A DNA stretch of 64,000 bases from Henricia sp. BOLD:AAB3569 (taxonomy: Eukaryota > Echinodermata > Asteroidea > Spinulosida > Echinasteridae). The translations under genes and the position numbers were made by a program. The stretch covers positions 992,001-1,056,000 of the forward strand of contig JBBELK010000387.1 of the NCBI GenBank assembly GCA_037783545.1, in the 5' to 3' direction. Below, one piece after another: positions 63,250 through 64,000 of this stretch. Positions within the stretch are counted from its first letter, which is position 1, and each line of letters begins with the position of its first letter. The notes beneath the pieces are model-generated. The model did not search any database and was not told where the DNA came from. It worked only from the letters and a program-made list of their open reading frames with translations.

Positions 63250-64000
63250 TTGACAGACTTTCGCCTGCAAATTGCAGAGAAACTTCAATATGTAGGGAAA
63301 TCTCCTGCTTGCTCCGCAACCCGTGGCTGTCCCGACACTCCCCTTTGGTGTACTCCTGACTCGTGCGCATGCGTAGGCCATTGGATGGTCGTTGACGCAC
63401 CCCAGTTTGGGACGGCAATTTGGTCAAAGTGTGGTCCAAACGTCGGCAAATTTGGAGGTCGAAAAGTTTTCTGACGAACCTCAAATTTTGCATGGTCCAA
63501 ACAGTCTATATTCCGCATCTCTCCTAAAAAATTGACAGACTTTCGCCGGCAAATTGCAGAGAAACTTCAATATGTAGGGAAATTTCCTGCTTGCTCCGCA
63601 ACCCGTGGCTGTCCCGACACTCCCCTTTGGTGTACTCCTGACTCGTGCGCATGCGTAGGCTTTTGGATGGTCGTTGACGCACCCCAGTTTGGGACGGCAA
63701 TTTGGTCAAAGTGTGGTCCAAACGTCGGCAAATTTGGAGGTCGAAAAATTTTCTGACGAACCTCAAATTTTGCATGCTCCAAGCAGTCTATATTCCGCAC
63801 CTCTCCTAAAAAATTGACAGACTTTCGCCGGCAAATTGCAGAGAAACTTCAATATGTAGGGAAATTTCCTGCTTGCTCCGCAACCCGTGGCTGTCCCGAC
63901 ACTCCCCTTTGGTGTACTCCTGACTCGTGCGCATGCGTAGGCCATTGGATGGTCGTTGACGCACCCCAGTTTGGGACGGCAATTTGGTCAAAGTGTGGTC

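Larger units (their letters stand above)
41241..64000 (+). repeat. Satellite array, domain C
   Basis: About 81 monomers plus a partial one at the right edge. Markers rare or absent to the left become common: ggccattgg, ttcgcctgcaaat, ctataattcgc, cttcaatgtgtagg, ctctcccaaaaaattg and tcctaagaaattg. Length classes are 263, 264, 268, 270, 282 and 283 bp. Most of the domain is built from nested higher-order repeats annotated separately. No gene is seen. Confidence 0.97.

Noticed and set aside
1-64000. CRISPR array
   Set aside because: The repeat is 282 bp, continuous and without unique spacers, and there are no cas genes.
1-64000. rDNA spacer or rRNA genes
   Set aside because: No rRNA-like sequence and no conserved rRNA core is seen between or beside the repeats.

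Overview
The window contains no convincing protein-coding gene. It is almost entirely one eukaryotic satellite: a tandem array of a 282-bp monomer, all copies head to tail. I count about 224 complete monomers plus a partial one at each end, and the array runs off both edges. Eukaryotic origin is inferred from three things: satellite organisation with nested higher-order repeats, a miniature inverted-repeat transposon with a 9-bp target duplication, and a tRNA-like RNA polymerase III unit (A box, B box, T-run terminator) inside that transposon. The lineage cannot be named from the sequence. Retention of about 16 CpGs per monomer fits an animal (perhaps an invertebrate) with little methylation of this satellite, but that is inference.

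Layout. 1-22201: domain A, with a 272-bp deletion variant, a hairpin-bearing variant and a recurrent dimer (564 bp, locally tandem at 7753-9444). 22202-22596: a 395-bp MITE with 25-bp perfect terminal inverted repeats, flanked by a 9-bp target duplication. 22597-29205: domain B, with 226-bp deletion monomers and a 1636-bp tandem duplication. 29206-29932: a 727-bp non-satellite insertion holding a 67-bp minisatellite and a terminal palindrome. 29933-41240: domain B continued. Its 2256-bp repeat reappears 8672 bp downstream as a copy lacking the 727-bp insertion. 41241-64000: domain C, with 270-, 263-, 264- and 283-bp monomers arranged in higher-order repeats of 846, 1373, 3084/3347, 827 and 546 bp.

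The monomer is bipartite. About 115 bp are CpG-rich and free of AATT. They carry a near-palindrome, TGCGCATGCGTA, one base from the NRF-1-type consensus. The other roughly 167 bp carry seven AATT-centred A/T tracts and three copies of a CGGCAA(A)TT submotif. Because 282 is a multiple of three, short open frames recur in several phases of every monomer. They are shadows of the repeat, not genes. Any function would be structural (heterochromatin or centromere-like), sequence-specific protein binding, or satellite transcription, and none of these is proven by sequence alone.
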